64,000 bases of DNA, taken from positions 124,001 to 188,000 of the forward strand of contig NZ_JOFZ01000009.1 in the NCBI RefSeq assembly GCF_000721265.1, written 5' to 3'. Under the pieces are notes generated by a model. It was not told where the DNA came from. It saw only the letters and a list, made by a program, of their open reading frames with translations, and ran no database searches. Within the stretch, counting starts at the first letter, position 1, and every line of letters starts with the position of its first letter. Both the position numbers and the translations under genes were made by a program. Below are positions 52,944-61,337 of this stretch, piece by piece. The stretch is from Streptomyces sp. NRRL F-5126 (GTDB lineage Bacteria; Actinomycetota; Actinomycetes; Streptomycetales; Streptomycetaceae).

Positions 52944-53312
52944 TCAGTAGACGAGGGACCTGGCGTCGTCCGCCATGATCTCGCTGACGAAGACCTGCGC
53001 GCCCGCGATCCGCACGCCCTCAAGGACATCCGCCTCCGTGATCTCCCTGCGTGCGGCGCACTGCGTGCACAGGGTGATCGTGCCGGCCGCCGCGACCGAC
53101 TCCAGCAGGTCCTGCAAGGGTGCCGAGTGCGGGAGTTCGAACTCGGCCGCCCTGCCGGGGAGCGCGAACCAGGCGGACTCGCCCGTCAGCCAGAGCGACA
53201 CCTCCACGCCGCTCGCCGCGGCGACCGCCGCCACCGTGAACGCCTGAGAGCACCGCTCGGGCGCCTCGGCGCCGGCCGTCACCTTGATCACGAGTTTCTT
53301 CGCCGATTGCAT
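52944..53312 (-). CDS. DsrE-like sulfur-relay family protein
   Basis: The 122-residue protein begins KKLVIKVTAGAEAPERCSQAFTVA, a strand and loop typical of DsrE/DsrF folds, and carries ITLCTQCAARREITE, where the cysteine pair C-x2-C sits at the position of the active cysteine region. DsrE proteins carry sulfur or act as thiol relays. Start is the ATG at 53312. The long upstream frame reads through the divergent miniprotein and FABP genes and is not used. Confidence 0.8.
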   Translation of the reverse strand: MQSAKKLVIKVTAGAEAPERCSQAFTVAAVAAASGVEVSLWLTGESAWFALPGRAAEFELPHSAPLQDLLESVAAAGTITLCTQCAARREITEADVLEGVRIAGAQVFVSEIMADDARSLVY

Positions 53313-53465
53313 GGCCGCACTGTAGCCAGGGGTCCGGCAGGAGCCCGTGCCGCCCGTGCCCCCCCTCCGCGGGACCTCGGGAGGAGCGGCCGCGCCGCAC
53401 CCATTAGGCTGGGGTGCGGCCCTGGCCGCCCGCACTGTCGAACCGCCCATCCGGAGGAGCACCCC

Positions 53466-53567
53466 GTGCTTGAGGACTTCTTTACCGCTCTGCTCGTCCT
53501 GGTCTGCGTCGGCGTGCTCGCCTTCGCCGCGCTCACCCTCAAGAAGCTCTACCAGGGCCAGCGCTGA
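53466..53567 (+). CDS. 33-residue membrane miniprotein
   Basis: A GTG at 53466 has GGAGGAG seven bases upstream. The 33-codon frame reads LEDFFTALLVLVCVGVLAF then AALTLKKLYQGQR and stops with TGA. It is one hydrophobic helix flanked by acidic and basic ends, with near-uniform G or C third positions. It lies between divergent dsrE and the FABP-like gene. Such one-helix proteins often bind a membrane partner; no function is assigned. Confidence 0.6.
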   Translation: MLEDFFTALLVLVCVGVLAFAALTLKKLYQGQR

Positions 53568-53646
53568 GCCCGGACGCCATGCGCCGGGCCACGGCCGCGC
53601 AGGCCACGGCACGGTTCGCACCCCCTCAAGGAACGCTGAGTCGCTC

Positions 53647-54234
53647 ATGATCGAGATCCCGTCCGACCTCCACCCGGACCTCGTCCCCCTCGCCTTCCTC
53701 CTCGGCCACTGGGAGGGCGCCGGCGTCTTCGACTTCCCCGGCGACGAGAAGGCCAACTTCGGCCAGGAGGCGATCTTCACCCACGACGGCCGGGACTTCA
53801 TCGAGTACGTCTCGCACACCTGGGCGCTCGACAACGAGGGCAACAAGGTCAGGCCCATCGAGACCGAGTCCGGTTTCTGGCGGGTGGACAAGGACCGCAA
53901 GGTCGAGGTCGTGATGGTCCGCGACCAGGGCGTCGTCGAGGTCTGGTACGGCGAGCTCGCCGACCAGAAGCCGCAGATCGACCTCGTCACCGACGCCGTC
54001 GCGCGCACCGCGAGTGCGGGGGCCTACAGCGGCGGCAAGCGGCTGTACGGGTACGTCAAGGGCGACCTGATGTGGGTCGGCGAGAAGTCCACCCCGGACG
54101 TGCCGCTGCGGCCGTACATGTCGGCGCAGCTCAAGAAGGTCACCGGCGCCACCACCGTGACTCCCGAGCAGGTCGAGGCGTGGGCGAAGGACCTCGGCGA
54201 TCTTCCCGACGACGGCGTCGCCTTCTTCAAGTAG
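53647..54234 (+). CDS. Nitrobindin/FABP-like heme-binding protein
   Basis: The 195-residue beta-barrel protein has the nitrobindin signature FLLGHWEGAGVFDFPG near the start (GxWxGxG), FIEYVSHTW, ESGFWRVDKDRKVEVVMV and KGDLMWVGEKSTPDV. Bacterial nitrobindins bind ferric heme and may handle nitric oxide or peroxynitrite. ATG at 53647 used; the nearest AAGGAA lies 13 bases upstream, a slightly long spacing. It precedes nur and ygfZ, and this trio is a conserved Streptomyces order. Confidence 0.88.
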   Translation: MIEIPSDLHPDLVPLAFLLGHWEGAGVFDFPGDEKANFGQEAIFTHDGRDFIEYVSHTWALDNEGNKVRPIETESGFWRVDKDRKVEVVMVRDQGVVEVWYGELADQKPQIDLVTDAVARTASAGAYSGGKRLYGYVKGDLMWVGEKSTPDVPLRPYMSAQLKKVTGATTVTPEQVEAWAKDLGDLPDDGVAFFK

Positions 54235-54302
54235 GCCCCGGGTCGGCTCCGGGTCATCCACAGCCATCGGGCTTCTCCCCGTGCGGTGCCTACACTGGGG
54301 GC

Positions 54303-54761
54303 GTGGTGAGCACCGACTGGAAGAGCGATCTCCGGCAGCGCGGGTACCGGCTGACCCCGCAGCGGCAACTCGTGCTTGAGGCCGTCGACGCCCTGGAGCA
54401 CGCGACCCCCGAGGACATCCTCTGCGAGGTGCGCAAGACCGCGTCGGGCGTCAACATCTCCACCGTCTACCGGACGCTTGAGCTGCTGGAGGAGCTGGGG
54501 CTCGTCTCGCACGCCCACATCGGCCACGGCGCCCCCAAGTACCACCTGGTGGGCCGCGACCACCACATCCACCTCGTCTGCCGCGACTGCCAGGACGTCA
54601 TCGAGACGGACGTCGACATCGCGGCGGACTTCGCGGCGAGGCTCGACGACGCCTTCGGCTTCACCACCGACATGCGGCACTTCGCGATCTTCGGCATGTG
54701 CCGGGACTGCAAGCAGGCCAAGGCCGCCCGCGCCACCGAGGGCGGCCCGCAAGCGTCGTAG
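54303..54761 (+). CDS. nur: Nur, nickel-responsive Fur-family repressor
   Basis: The 152-residue protein is a Fur-family regulator: RLTPQRQLVLEAVDALEHAT and ISTVYRTLELLEELGLV form the winged helix. H33, H70, H72, H88, H90 and H126 are at the positions I recall for the nickel and M sites of S. coelicolor Nur (H70/H72/H126 and H33/H86/H88/H90), with D86 in place of one histidine. The zinc cysteines are C93-x2-C96 and C-x2-C in GMCRDC. Nur represses nickel uptake and Fe-superoxide dismutase genes when nickel is plentiful. Start GTG at 54303; its synteny with the FABP and ygfZ genes supports the call. Confidence 0.82.
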   Translation: MVSTDWKSDLRQRGYRLTPQRQLVLEAVDALEHATPEDILCEVRKTASGVNISTVYRTLELLEELGLVSHAHIGHGAPKYHLVGRDHHIHLVCRDCQDVIETDVDIAADFAARLDDAFGFTTDMRHFAIFGMCRDCKQAKAARATEGGPQAS

Positions 54762-54771
54762 GCTGAAACGT

Positions 54772-55836
54772 ATGGAGCCTTCGACGTCCGCCGCCGCGGC
54801 CGGCAGCCCGTCCTCCGAGGACGCGCCCGCCGGGCCCGCAAGCCCCCTCCTCTCCCTTCCCGGCGCGGTCGCCGGCGAGGCGCCCGACGAGGGCGTCGCC
54901 GCGCACTACGGCGACCTGTTCCGCGAGCAACGCGCGCTCGCCGACGGCAGCGGGATGGTCGACCTGTCGCACCGCGGTGTCGTCACCGTGACAGGCGGCG
55001 ACCGGCTCGCGTGGCTGCACCTGCTGCTGACGCAGCACGTCAGCGAGCTTCCGGCGGGCCAGGCCACCGAGGCGCTCGTGCTCTCCGCGCACGGCCACGT
55101 CGAGCACGCCCTCTACCTCGTGGACGACGGCTCGACGACGTGGGCGCACGTCGAGCCGGGCACGCAGGGCGAGTTGATCGCCTACCTGGAGTCCATGAAG
55201 TTCTTCTACCGCGTCGACGTCGCCGACCGCACCGCGGACACCGCCGTCGTGCACCTGCCCGCCGGGTCCATCGCGGAGGTGCCCGAGGGCGTCGCCGTGC
55301 GGGAGACCGCGTACGGGCGCGACGTGTTCCTGCCGCGCGCCGACCTGGAGTCGTACGCGCGCGAGCACGGCCCGCTCGCCGGGACGCTCGCGTACGAGGC
55401 GCTGCGGGTGGAGGGCCACAGGCCGCGGTTCGGTCTGGAGACCGACCACAGGACGATCCCGCACGAGGTCGGCTGGATCGGCAGCGCCGTCCACCTGGAC
55501 AAGGGGTGCTACCGCGGCCAGGAGACCGTCGCGCGCGTGCAGAACCTGGGCAAGCCGCCGCGTCGCCTCGTCTTCCTGCACCTGGACGGCAGCGAGGTGC
55601 ATCTGCCGGGGCACGGCACGCCTGTGCGACTGGCCCCCGAGGGCGGCACCGCGGGCGACGGCGCGCCGGAAGCGGGCGCGGCCGAGGGGCGCCAGGTCGG
55701 CTTCGTCACGACCTCGGCGCGCCACCACGAGCTCGGGCCCATCGCGCTGGCGCTCGTGAAGCGGAACGTGCCGGTCGACGCGCCGCTGATGGCGGGCGAC
55801 ACCGCGGCGGCGCAGGAGACCGTCGTCGAGCCGTAG
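54772..55836 (+). CDS. ygfZ: YgfZ/GcvT-like folate-binding protein
   Basis: The 354-residue protein is a GcvT-fold protein with the YgfZ signature KGCYRGQE (K244-G-C246), which separates it from aminomethyltransferases. It helps assemble or repair iron-sulfur clusters using folate. GMVDLSHRGVVTVTGGDRLAWLH starts the core; a Ser/Ala/Pro-rich N-terminus of 40 residues precedes it. An insertion rich in Gly/Ala (APEGGTAGDGAPEAG) sits near 295. The ATG at 54772 lies ten bases after the nur stop, so they are likely cotranscribed. Confidence 0.92.
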   Translation: MEPSTSAAAAGSPSSEDAPAGPASPLLSLPGAVAGEAPDEGVAAHYGDLFREQRALADGSGMVDLSHRGVVTVTGGDRLAWLHLLLTQHVSELPAGQATEALVLSAHGHVEHALYLVDDGSTTWAHVEPGTQGELIAYLESMKFFYRVDVADRTADTAVVHLPAGSIAEVPEGVAVRETAYGRDVFLPRADLESYAREHGPLAGTLAYEALRVEGHRPRFGLETDHRTIPHEVGWIGSAVHLDKGCYRGQETVARVQNLGKPPRRLVFLHLDGSEVHLPGHGTPVRLAPEGGTAGDGAPEAGAAEGRQVGFVTTSARHHELGPIALALVKRNVPVDAPLMAGDTAAAQETVVEP

Positions 55837-55844
55837 GACCGTGG

Positions 55845-55880
55845 TCGACATGTGACGCGGCGCGCCGCGTCACATGTCGA
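55845..55880. terminator. 36-bp perfect palindrome, shared terminator
   Basis: TCGACATGTGACGCGGCG and its exact complement run without a loop from 55845 to 55880. It lies between convergent ygfZ and dtd and contains the dtd stop codon and the codons for its last residues (LDM). Confidence 0.85.
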
Positions 55881-56319
55881 GCAGCACCGTGAACGGGCCG
55901 TCGTTCGTCAGCGACACCCGCATGTGCGCGCCGAAGCTGCCGGTGTGCACGGTCGCGCCGAGCTCGCGCAGCCGCGCCACGACCTCGTCCACCAGCGGCT
56001 CGGCCACGGGGCGCGGCGCCGCGGCGTTCCAGGTGGGGCGGCGGCCCTTGCGCGCGTCCCCGTAGAGGGTGAACTGCGAGATCACCATGAGGGGCGCGTT
56101 CGTCTCCGAACAGGACTTCTCGCCCTCCAGCATGCGGATCGACCACAGTTTGCGTGCGAGCTGCGCCGCCTTCTCGGCCGTGTCCTCGTGGGTGACCCCC
56201 ACCAGCACACACAGTCCCTCGCCCGTGAACTCGCCGACCGTCTCCTCGCCGGGCTCCTCGCCGGACCCGGACACCACGGACACGCTCGCACCGTCGACCC
56301 TCTGCACCACCGCACGCAT
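55870..56319 (-). CDS. dtd: D-aminoacyl-tRNA deacylase
   Basis: The 149-residue enzyme removes D-amino acids (and glycine from tRNA-Ala) from mischarged t[18 protein letters not shown], the active-site [15 protein letters not shown] and the cis-proline motif [12 protein letters not shown] are all present. The ATG at 56319 is the standard start. It converges on ygfZ; its last codons lie within the palindromic terminator. Confidence 0.95.
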   Translation of the reverse strand: MRAVVQRVDGASVSVVSGSGEEPGEETVGEFTGEGLCVLVGVTHEDTAEKAAQLARKLWSIRMLEGEKSCSETNAPLMVISQFTLYGDARKGRRPTWNAAAPRPVAEPLVDEVVARLRELGATVHTGSFGAHMRVSLTNDGPFTVLLDM

Positions 56320-56498
56320 GAGGACCAACCTATCGGGGCCGAACGGGTGCGGATCGCCCGCACCGGCGGGGGCAGGAGTGGCACGATGCACGGAGGCGAT
56401 CGCGTACGGCACCGGTTGGGCGACGGTACGTGACCGGTCGAGGGACGGGGGTTCCCTGTGGGGTCCTCCCCCGGGCTGAGTGAGGGGCAGCACGCGCG

Positions 56499-57329
56499 AT
56501 GAGCACATCTGGAGCCGGGCGGGCCGGGCAGGCCTGGCAGGCGGGACGGGCCGAGCCCGCCGGACGCGACGAGCGGGCCGGGCAGGGTGAGCGGGACGGC
56601 CGCCCAGCGGGGGCCGCGCCCGCCGCCCCCACGACGGCGTGCACGGGCCGCGCGGCGGGCGGACACGGGCAGCCGGGGCCCGCGGGGGCCCCGGGCACCG
56701 ACGCGGCGGGTACGGGCGCGAGCGCGGGTACGAGCCTGAGCGCGAGCGCGCCCGTAGTGCCGGCCCAGCGTCCGCACGACTTCACGCGGCTCGGTCTCGA
56801 CGAGCTGCGCGCGCTGCGCCGCGACTCCCAGCACGACGAGGCGGACCTCAGCTACCTGCGCAGGCTGCTCCAGGGACGCATCGACATCCTGCGGGACGAG
56901 CTGGGCCGGCGGACGGTGCCGGACGCGGGCCCGGCAGCGGCGTCCAGTACGCCGGCGCCCGGCGTCCACGAGCGGGAGCCCGCGGCCACGGCGCGGCACA
57001 GGAACGCGGCCATGGTCGAGCGGCTCGCGGAGATCCTCTCCGACACTCCGTCCCGCCACCGCCAGTCGGCCCGGCACGTCACGCTGTCGACGCCGCGCGG
57101 CGCGGAGTGCCGCGAACTCGCGGCGCAGACACTCGCGGAGGTCGAGCTGTCCGACCTCGCGGCACGCACGGACGACGAGCTGCACGCGGCCATGCGCAGG
57201 CTCGTGCGCAACGAGCAGCAGATCTCGCGCCGCCGCCACCAGCTGCAGCGCACGGTGGACGGGTGCAGCGCCGAGATCGCCCGCAGGTACCGTGAAGGGG
57301 AAGCGCAGGTGGACGACCTGCTCACCTGA
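56499..57329 (+). CDS. rsiG: RsiG, c-di-GMP-dependent anti-sigma factor for WhiG
   Basis: The protein carries the RsiG c-di-GMP motif E-x3-S-x2-R-x3-Q-x3-D twice and exactly: E114-S118-R121-Q125-D129 in [16 protein letters not shown], and E239-S243-R246-Q250-D254 in [16 protein letters not shown]. Each motif lies on a helix of an antiparallel coiled coil; in S. venezuelae RsiG bound to c-di-GMP holds sigma WhiG inactive and so blocks sporulation. The first 85 residues are a Gly/Ala/Pro-rich disordered region, longer than needed for function, so the real start may be downstream. The ATG at 56499 has GAGGGG 11 bases upstream. No whiG is in view, as expected. Confidence 0.9.
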   Translation: MSTSGAGRAGQAWQAGRAEPAGRDERAGQGERDGRPAGAAPAAPTTACTGRAAGGHGQPGPAGAPGTDAAGTGASAGTSLSASAPVVPAQRPHDFTRLGLDELRALRRDSQHDEADLSYLRRLLQGRIDILRDELGRRTVPDAGPAAASSTPAPGVHEREPAATARHRNAAMVERLAEILSDTPSRHRQSARHVTLSTPRGAECRELAAQTLAEVELSDLAARTDDELHAAMRRLVRNEQQISRRRHQLQRTVDGCSAEIARRYREGEAQVDDLLT

Positions 57330-57443
57330 CCTGCTCACCTGAGTCGCAGGGCGTGCGGAGTACGCGCGGCGCGTGCGGGCGCCCACAAGGCGCCGGCGGC
57401 CGCGCGGTCGGCCGCGCGCCGGCACGTCGAAAGGCCGCACGAC

Positions 57444-58436
57444 ATGACGCACGCAGCAGAACCCGCAGCCGCCACCGCGGACCCCGCGCCCGTCCCCCCG
57501 GTGCTCGCCGAGGTCGTGCGGTCCGGGTTCGTGGAGGGCCACCACCGCGGGTCGCTGGTCCTGCTCGCGGCGGACGGAGGCGTCGAGTTCGCGCTCGGGA
57601 CGCCGGACGTGCCGGTGTTCCCGCGCTCCAGCAACAAGCCGATGCAGGCCGCGGCCGTGCTGCGCGCGGGGCTCGACCTCAGCGGTGAACGGCTGGCGCT
57701 CGCCGCGGCAAGCCACTCAGGAGAACCGTTTCACCTCGACCTCGTCCGCGCCATGCTCGCCGAGTACGGCCTCACCGAGGACGACCTGGGTCTGCCGCCC
57801 GACCTGCCGCTCGACGCGACCGAGTCCGCCGCCTACCTCGCGGCGGGGCACCGGCCGGACAAGATCGCGATGAACTGCTCGGGCAAGCACACGGCCATGC
57901 TCGCGGCCTGCCGGCTGAACGGCTGGCCCACCGACTCGTACCTCGACCCGTCCCACCCGCTGCAGCGACTGGTGCGCACGGTCGTCGAGGAGGCGGCGGG
58001 CGAGCGGGTCGCCGCCACCGGCACGGACGGCTGCGGCGCGCCGCTGATGGCGATCAGCCTGACCGGCCTCGCCCGCGCCTTCCGCCACTTCGTCCTCGCC
58101 GCCCCCGGCACGCCGGAGCGCCGCGTGGCGGACGCGATGCGCGCGCACCCGGCGTACGTGGCGGGCACGCGCCGCCCGGACACCTGGCTGATGGAGGGCG
58201 TGCCCGGCGCCCTGTCGAAGACGGGCGCGGAGGCGGTCCAGGCGGTGGCGCTCGACGACGGCAGGGCGCTGGCCCTGAAGATCGACGACGGCAACGCGCG
58301 CGCGGTCGGCCCCGTCATGGCCGCCGCCCTTGAGCGCCTGGGCGTGAAGGCGGAGGGTGACGTCATGGCACGCGTCGCGAAGTCGCCTGTGCTGGGCGGC
58401 GGCGCGGAGGTGGGCGAGGTCAGGGCCGCTTTCTGA
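57444..58436 (+). CDS. L-asparaginase, AnsA (rhizobial) type
   Basis: The 330-residue protein matches the asparaginase II (rhizobial, type III) family, unlike the bacterial type I/II enzymes. PRSSNKPMQAAAVL, AAASHSGEPFHLDLVRAML, IAMNCSGKHTAMLAAC and TGTDGCGAPLMAISL supply the conserved Ser, Lys and Cys active-site blocks, and WLMEGVPGALSKTGAEAV the C-terminal site. It hydrolyses asparagine to aspartate and ammonia. ATG at 57444. It follows rsiG by 114 bases. Confidence 0.9.
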   Translation: MTHAAEPAAATADPAPVPPVLAEVVRSGFVEGHHRGSLVLLAADGGVEFALGTPDVPVFPRSSNKPMQAAAVLRAGLDLSGERLALAAASHSGEPFHLDLVRAMLAEYGLTEDDLGLPPDLPLDATESAAYLAAGHRPDKIAMNCSGKHTAMLAACRLNGWPTDSYLDPSHPLQRLVRTVVEEAAGERVAATGTDGCGAPLMAISLTGLARAFRHFVLAAPGTPERRVADAMRAHPAYVAGTRRPDTWLMEGVPGALSKTGAEAVQAVALDDGRALALKIDDGNARAVGPVMAAALERLGVKAEGDVMARVAKSPVLGGGAEVGEVRAAF

Positions 58437-58535
58437 CGGCGTCGGGGCCGCGTTCCGAGAGGGCCCGCCGTCAACGGGCCGGGCAGCCGGAAAACCGGCG
58501 TGCGCCGGAGCGCGCGCGGCGCCTAGCGTGGGCGT

Positions 58536-59777
58536 ATGAGCGTCGAAGTCCGCCAGGTCACCGAGTTCGAGTTCGCCGACTGGAGCCGCGCCGTGGGCAC
58601 GGGTTTCCTCAGCCCGGCCCCGGTGCCCGACGAGGTGGTGGCGTCCCGGCTCGCGGGTACGGACCTCACGCGCACGCAGGGCGCGTTCGACGCGGGGCGC
58701 TGCGTCGGCACGTACCGCTCGTTCCCGCAGGAACTGACCGTCGTCGGCGGCGCCGCCGTGCCCGCCGACGCGATCTCCAACGTCACCGTCACGGCGAGCC
58801 ACCGCAGGCGCGGGCTGCTGACTCGCATGATCGGCGCCGACCTCGCGGCCGCCAAGGAGCGCGGCGAGGTGGTCGCGACGCTCATCGCGGCCGAGTACCG
58901 GATCTACGGGCGGTACGGGTTCGGCCGGGCGACGCGCACCGCGCGCTGGAGCGTCGACGTGCCGCGCACGGGCCTCGGGCGGGGCGGCGCGGTCCCCGAC
59001 GACGGCGGCAGGATCGACCTGGTGGACGCGGACGAGGTGCGAGAGATCGGCCCCGCGTTCCACGACCGGTGGCGCGTACTGCGGCCGGGCGCCATCGACC
59101 GCGACGAGCGCTGGTGGCGCGTCAACACCGGCCAGGAGCCGTCGGCACCGCCGTTCGAGGAGCCGTTCTACGCGGTGTACAGGTCGGCCGCGGGCGAGGT
59201 CGAGGGCCTTGCCGCGTACACCGTCGACGGCCGGTGGAACGAGGCGATGCAGCCGGTCAACACCGCCACCGTGCGCCGGCTCAGCGCGACGACCACGGCG
59301 GGTGAGCGCGCGCTGTGGCTGTTCCTGTGCTCGCTCGACTGGGTGGTGGGCATCGACTCGGGCAGGCGCGCGCCGGACGACCTGCTGCCCTACTACCTGC
59401 CGGACCCGCGGGCCGCGCGGCTTTCCGGGATGGCCGACTACCTGTGGCTGCGCGTCCTCGACACGGTGCGTGCCCTGGAGGCGCGGACGTACGCGGTGGA
59501 CGGCACGCTCGTCCTCGACGTGCGGGACGAGGCCGGCCCGGCCGGCGGCCGCTACCGCCTCGACGCGACGCCCGGCGGCGCCACCTGCACACCCACGCGC
59601 GAGTCCGCCGACCTCACGCTCGATGTGGGCGCGCTCGGCGCGCTCTACCTGGGCGACGAGACGCCGACCCGCCTCGCCGCGCTCGGCGAGTTGGCGGAGG
59701 AGCGGGCGGGCGCGCTGGCCCGCGCGGAGTCCCTCTTCCACACGCCGCGGCGTCCGTGGTGCCCCGACATGTTCTGA
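58536..59777 (+). CDS. Eis-like N-acetyltransferase
   Basis: The 413-residue protein has the tripartite Eis layout: a GNAT domain with [21 protein letters not shown] (acetyl-CoA loop), [15 protein letters not shown], a second GNAT-like domain ([21 protein letters not shown]) and a C-terminal sterol-carrier-like domain ending in PWCPDMF, where the final carboxylate is the general acid in Eis. Mycobacterial Eis acetylates aminoglycosides at several positions; Streptomyces members acetylate varied amines. The ATG at 58536 is used. Possible aminoglycoside acetylation is inference. Confidence 0.9.
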   Translation: MSVEVRQVTEFEFADWSRAVGTGFLSPAPVPDEVVASRLAGTDLTRTQGAFDAGRCVGTYRSFPQELTVVGGAAVPADAISNVTVTASHRRRGLLTRMIGADLAAAKERGEVVATLIAAEYRIYGRYGFGRATRTARWSVDVPRTGLGRGGAVPDDGGRIDLVDADEVREIGPAFHDRWRVLRPGAIDRDERWWRVNTGQEPSAPPFEEPFYAVYRSAAGEVEGLAAYTVDGRWNEAMQPVNTATVRRLSATTTAGERALWLFLCSLDWVVGIDSGRRAPDDLLPYYLPDPRAARLSGMADYLWLRVLDTVRALEARTYAVDGTLVLDVRDEAGPAGGRYRLDATPGGATCTPTRESADLTLDVGALGALYLGDETPTRLAALGELAEERAGALARAESLFHTPRRPWCPDMF

Positions 59778-59801
59778 CGCGTGCCCGGGCGCACGAGGCG
59801 G

Positions 59802-59996
59802 TCAGGCCGCCGCGAACAGCATCGTCAGGACCACGGCCCCGACGCATCCGCACGCCACGCTCCTGGCCTTCACGCCGATGGTGAGCAGGAGCAGCCCGAC
59901 GACGCCCATCGCCCCGAACGTCGACTGCACCAGCGCCTCGAAGCCGATCGTCGCGATGGCCGCGACGATGGCGACTCCCGGCATCGACTTCATCAT
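59802..59996 (-). CDS. Small membrane protein, tandem paralogue 1
   Basis: The 64-residue protein starts at the ATG at 59996, with GGAGGTGA five bases upstream. It has two hydrophobic helices (VAIVAAIATIGFEALVQ and GVVGLLLLTIGV-like). Its second half, GAMGVVGLLLLTIG then ACGCVGAVVLTML, matches the neighbour at 60042-60239. No named family is recognised; small two-helix proteins of this sort accompany transfer genes in actinomycete mobile elements. Confidence 0.65.
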   Translation of the reverse strand: MMKSMPGVAIVAAIATIGFEALVQSTFGAMGVVGLLLLTIGVKARSVACGCVGAVVLTMLFAAA

Positions 59997-60041
59997 GTCG
60001 TTCACCTCCCTCCGTTCCCTCCGTCACTCGTGAGGCGTCCG

Positions 60042-60239
60042 TCAGGAGCCCGGTGCGACCAGGACGAGCGCGAGGACGACCGCCCCCGCGCAGGCCGCCT
60101 GCCGGCGGCGGGTGCGCGCGCCGAACAGGAGCAGGGCGAGTCCGACGAGGCCGGCCGCCCCGTAGGGCCAGCCGAGCAGCGCGCGCATGCCGAGCCCCAG
60201 GACGGTGACCGCGAAGCCGAAGATGCCGAAGGGGTCCAT
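60042..60239 (-). CDS. Small membrane protein, tandem paralogue 2
   Basis: The 65-residue protein has two or three hydrophobic stretches (FGIFGFAVTVLGLGM, GAAGLVGLALLLFG and AGAVVLALVLVAPG) and the same G-x-G-L-x-LL and AC-GAVVL pattern as the downstream small protein. GGGAGGGAG precedes the ATG at 60239. The two genes probably arose by duplication and are cotranscribed leftward, away from the GntR gene. Confidence 0.65.
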   Translation of the reverse strand: MDPFGIFGFAVTVLGLGMRALLGWPYGAAGLVGLALLLFGARTRRRQAACAGAVVLALVLVAPGS

Positions 60240-60467
60240 GTCGTGCTCCCTCCCGTGGCCCTGCTTGACCTTGCCGCAGGTACCTGGCCTTGAATCAACT
60301 CCCGAAAGAACAAGTTAAATACAAGTGAGAGCATGTTCTCTGGTATCTTGTATCTTCCCTACGGGGTCAGCTTCAACCACATGTTCGGCCCGCCGTATCA
60401 CCTGCACTGCCGAGCGGGAAGCTGTACGGTAGAGATCCGTGACAGCCAGTGATACGAGGCGTGCGGC

Positions 60468-61337
60468 ATGACCAAGTCCGATCAACTAGCCGGACAGCTG
60501 ACGGCCGACATCGCCTCCGGTCGGTATCCCGTCGGCGAACGCCTGCCCTCCCAGGCCGAGTTGCGGACCGCCTACGGCAGCGTCTCCCGCACGACGGTGA
60601 TGACCGCGCTGCGCAGGCTGACCGACCAGGGACTCATCCGCGGCGGGCAGGGCAGCCCCGCCGTCGTCATCGCCAAGCCGGGCGAGGCCGTCGGGCCCGC
60701 GGCGTCGGCAGGGATCGGGGACCTGCGCTCGGCGCTGCGGGAGGCGTTCGAGGCCGACGAGATCACGATGGACGTGCTGTCGCTGACGTCCGAGACGATG
60801 GCCACGTACCTCGGCGACCCGGTCGTCCTCATCACGCAGCGTGAGATCAAGCCCAAGAGCATCCGGCTGCGCCTGATGCTGCCCGACATCACCGGCATCA
60901 AGCTCGCCTTCCCGCGCGCTCTCCTGCCCGACGACCAGGAGAGCGAGGTCAGGGACTGGTCGCGGCCGCGCCACCGCGACATGGTGATCCGCTACGCCAA
61001 GACCCTCGAGCACTCGCTGCTGACGCTGCGGGACCGCGGGCTGGTCGCTGACGTGTCCGTACGGATCAGGACCGTGCCCTTTACACCGCCGCTGAAGTTG
61101 TATCTCCTGAACGGCAACCAGCTGCTCGAGGGCTACTACACCCTGACGACGTGGCAGCCCGAGCCGCCCAAGGGCGAGCCGGAGCTCACCATCCTCGACT
61201 CCGACTCCTTCTCCGCGGACGCGACGCTCTTCCGCTACACCACGCCACAGCACTCGGTGAAGGTGGAGACGGCGCAGCGATTCTTCGACTCCTACTGGGA
61301 CAATCTCGCCCAAGAAGCGGACTTCAGCCAGACGTGA
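60468..61337 (+). CDS. GntR-family regulator with novel C-terminal domain
   Basis: The 289-residue protein has a GntR winged helix (DQLAGQLTADIASGRYPVGERLPSQAEL, VSRTTVMTALRRLTDQGLI). The C-terminal 200 residues do not read as the usual FCD, UTRA or MocR domains; they begin VGPAASAGIGDLRSALREAFE and continue with ITMDVLSLTSETMATYLGD and RLRLMLPDITGIKLAFPRAL. The divergent A/T-rich region of 228 bases (with CTGGTATCTTGTATCT near 60340) should hold its operators. Its stop overlaps the next start (TGATG). Confidence 0.82.
   Translation: MTKSDQLAGQLTADIASGRYPVGERLPSQAELRTAYGSVSRTTVMTALRRLTDQGLIRGGQGSPAVVIAKPGEAVGPAASAGIGDLRSALREAFEADEITMDVLSLTSETMATYLGDPVVLITQREIKPKSIRLRLMLPDITGIKLAFPRALLPDDQESEVRDWSRPRHRDMVIRYAKTLEHSLLTLRDRGLVADVSVRIRTVPFTPPLKLYLLNGNQLLEGYYTLTTWQPEPPKGEPELTILDSDSFSADATLFRYTTPQHSVKVETAQRFFDSYWDNLAQEADFSQT

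Noticed and set aside
52572..53567. Long plus-strand frame opposite gpmA and dsrE
   Set aside because: Only its last 34 codons, from the GTG at 53466 with a strong ribosome site, are supported as a gene.
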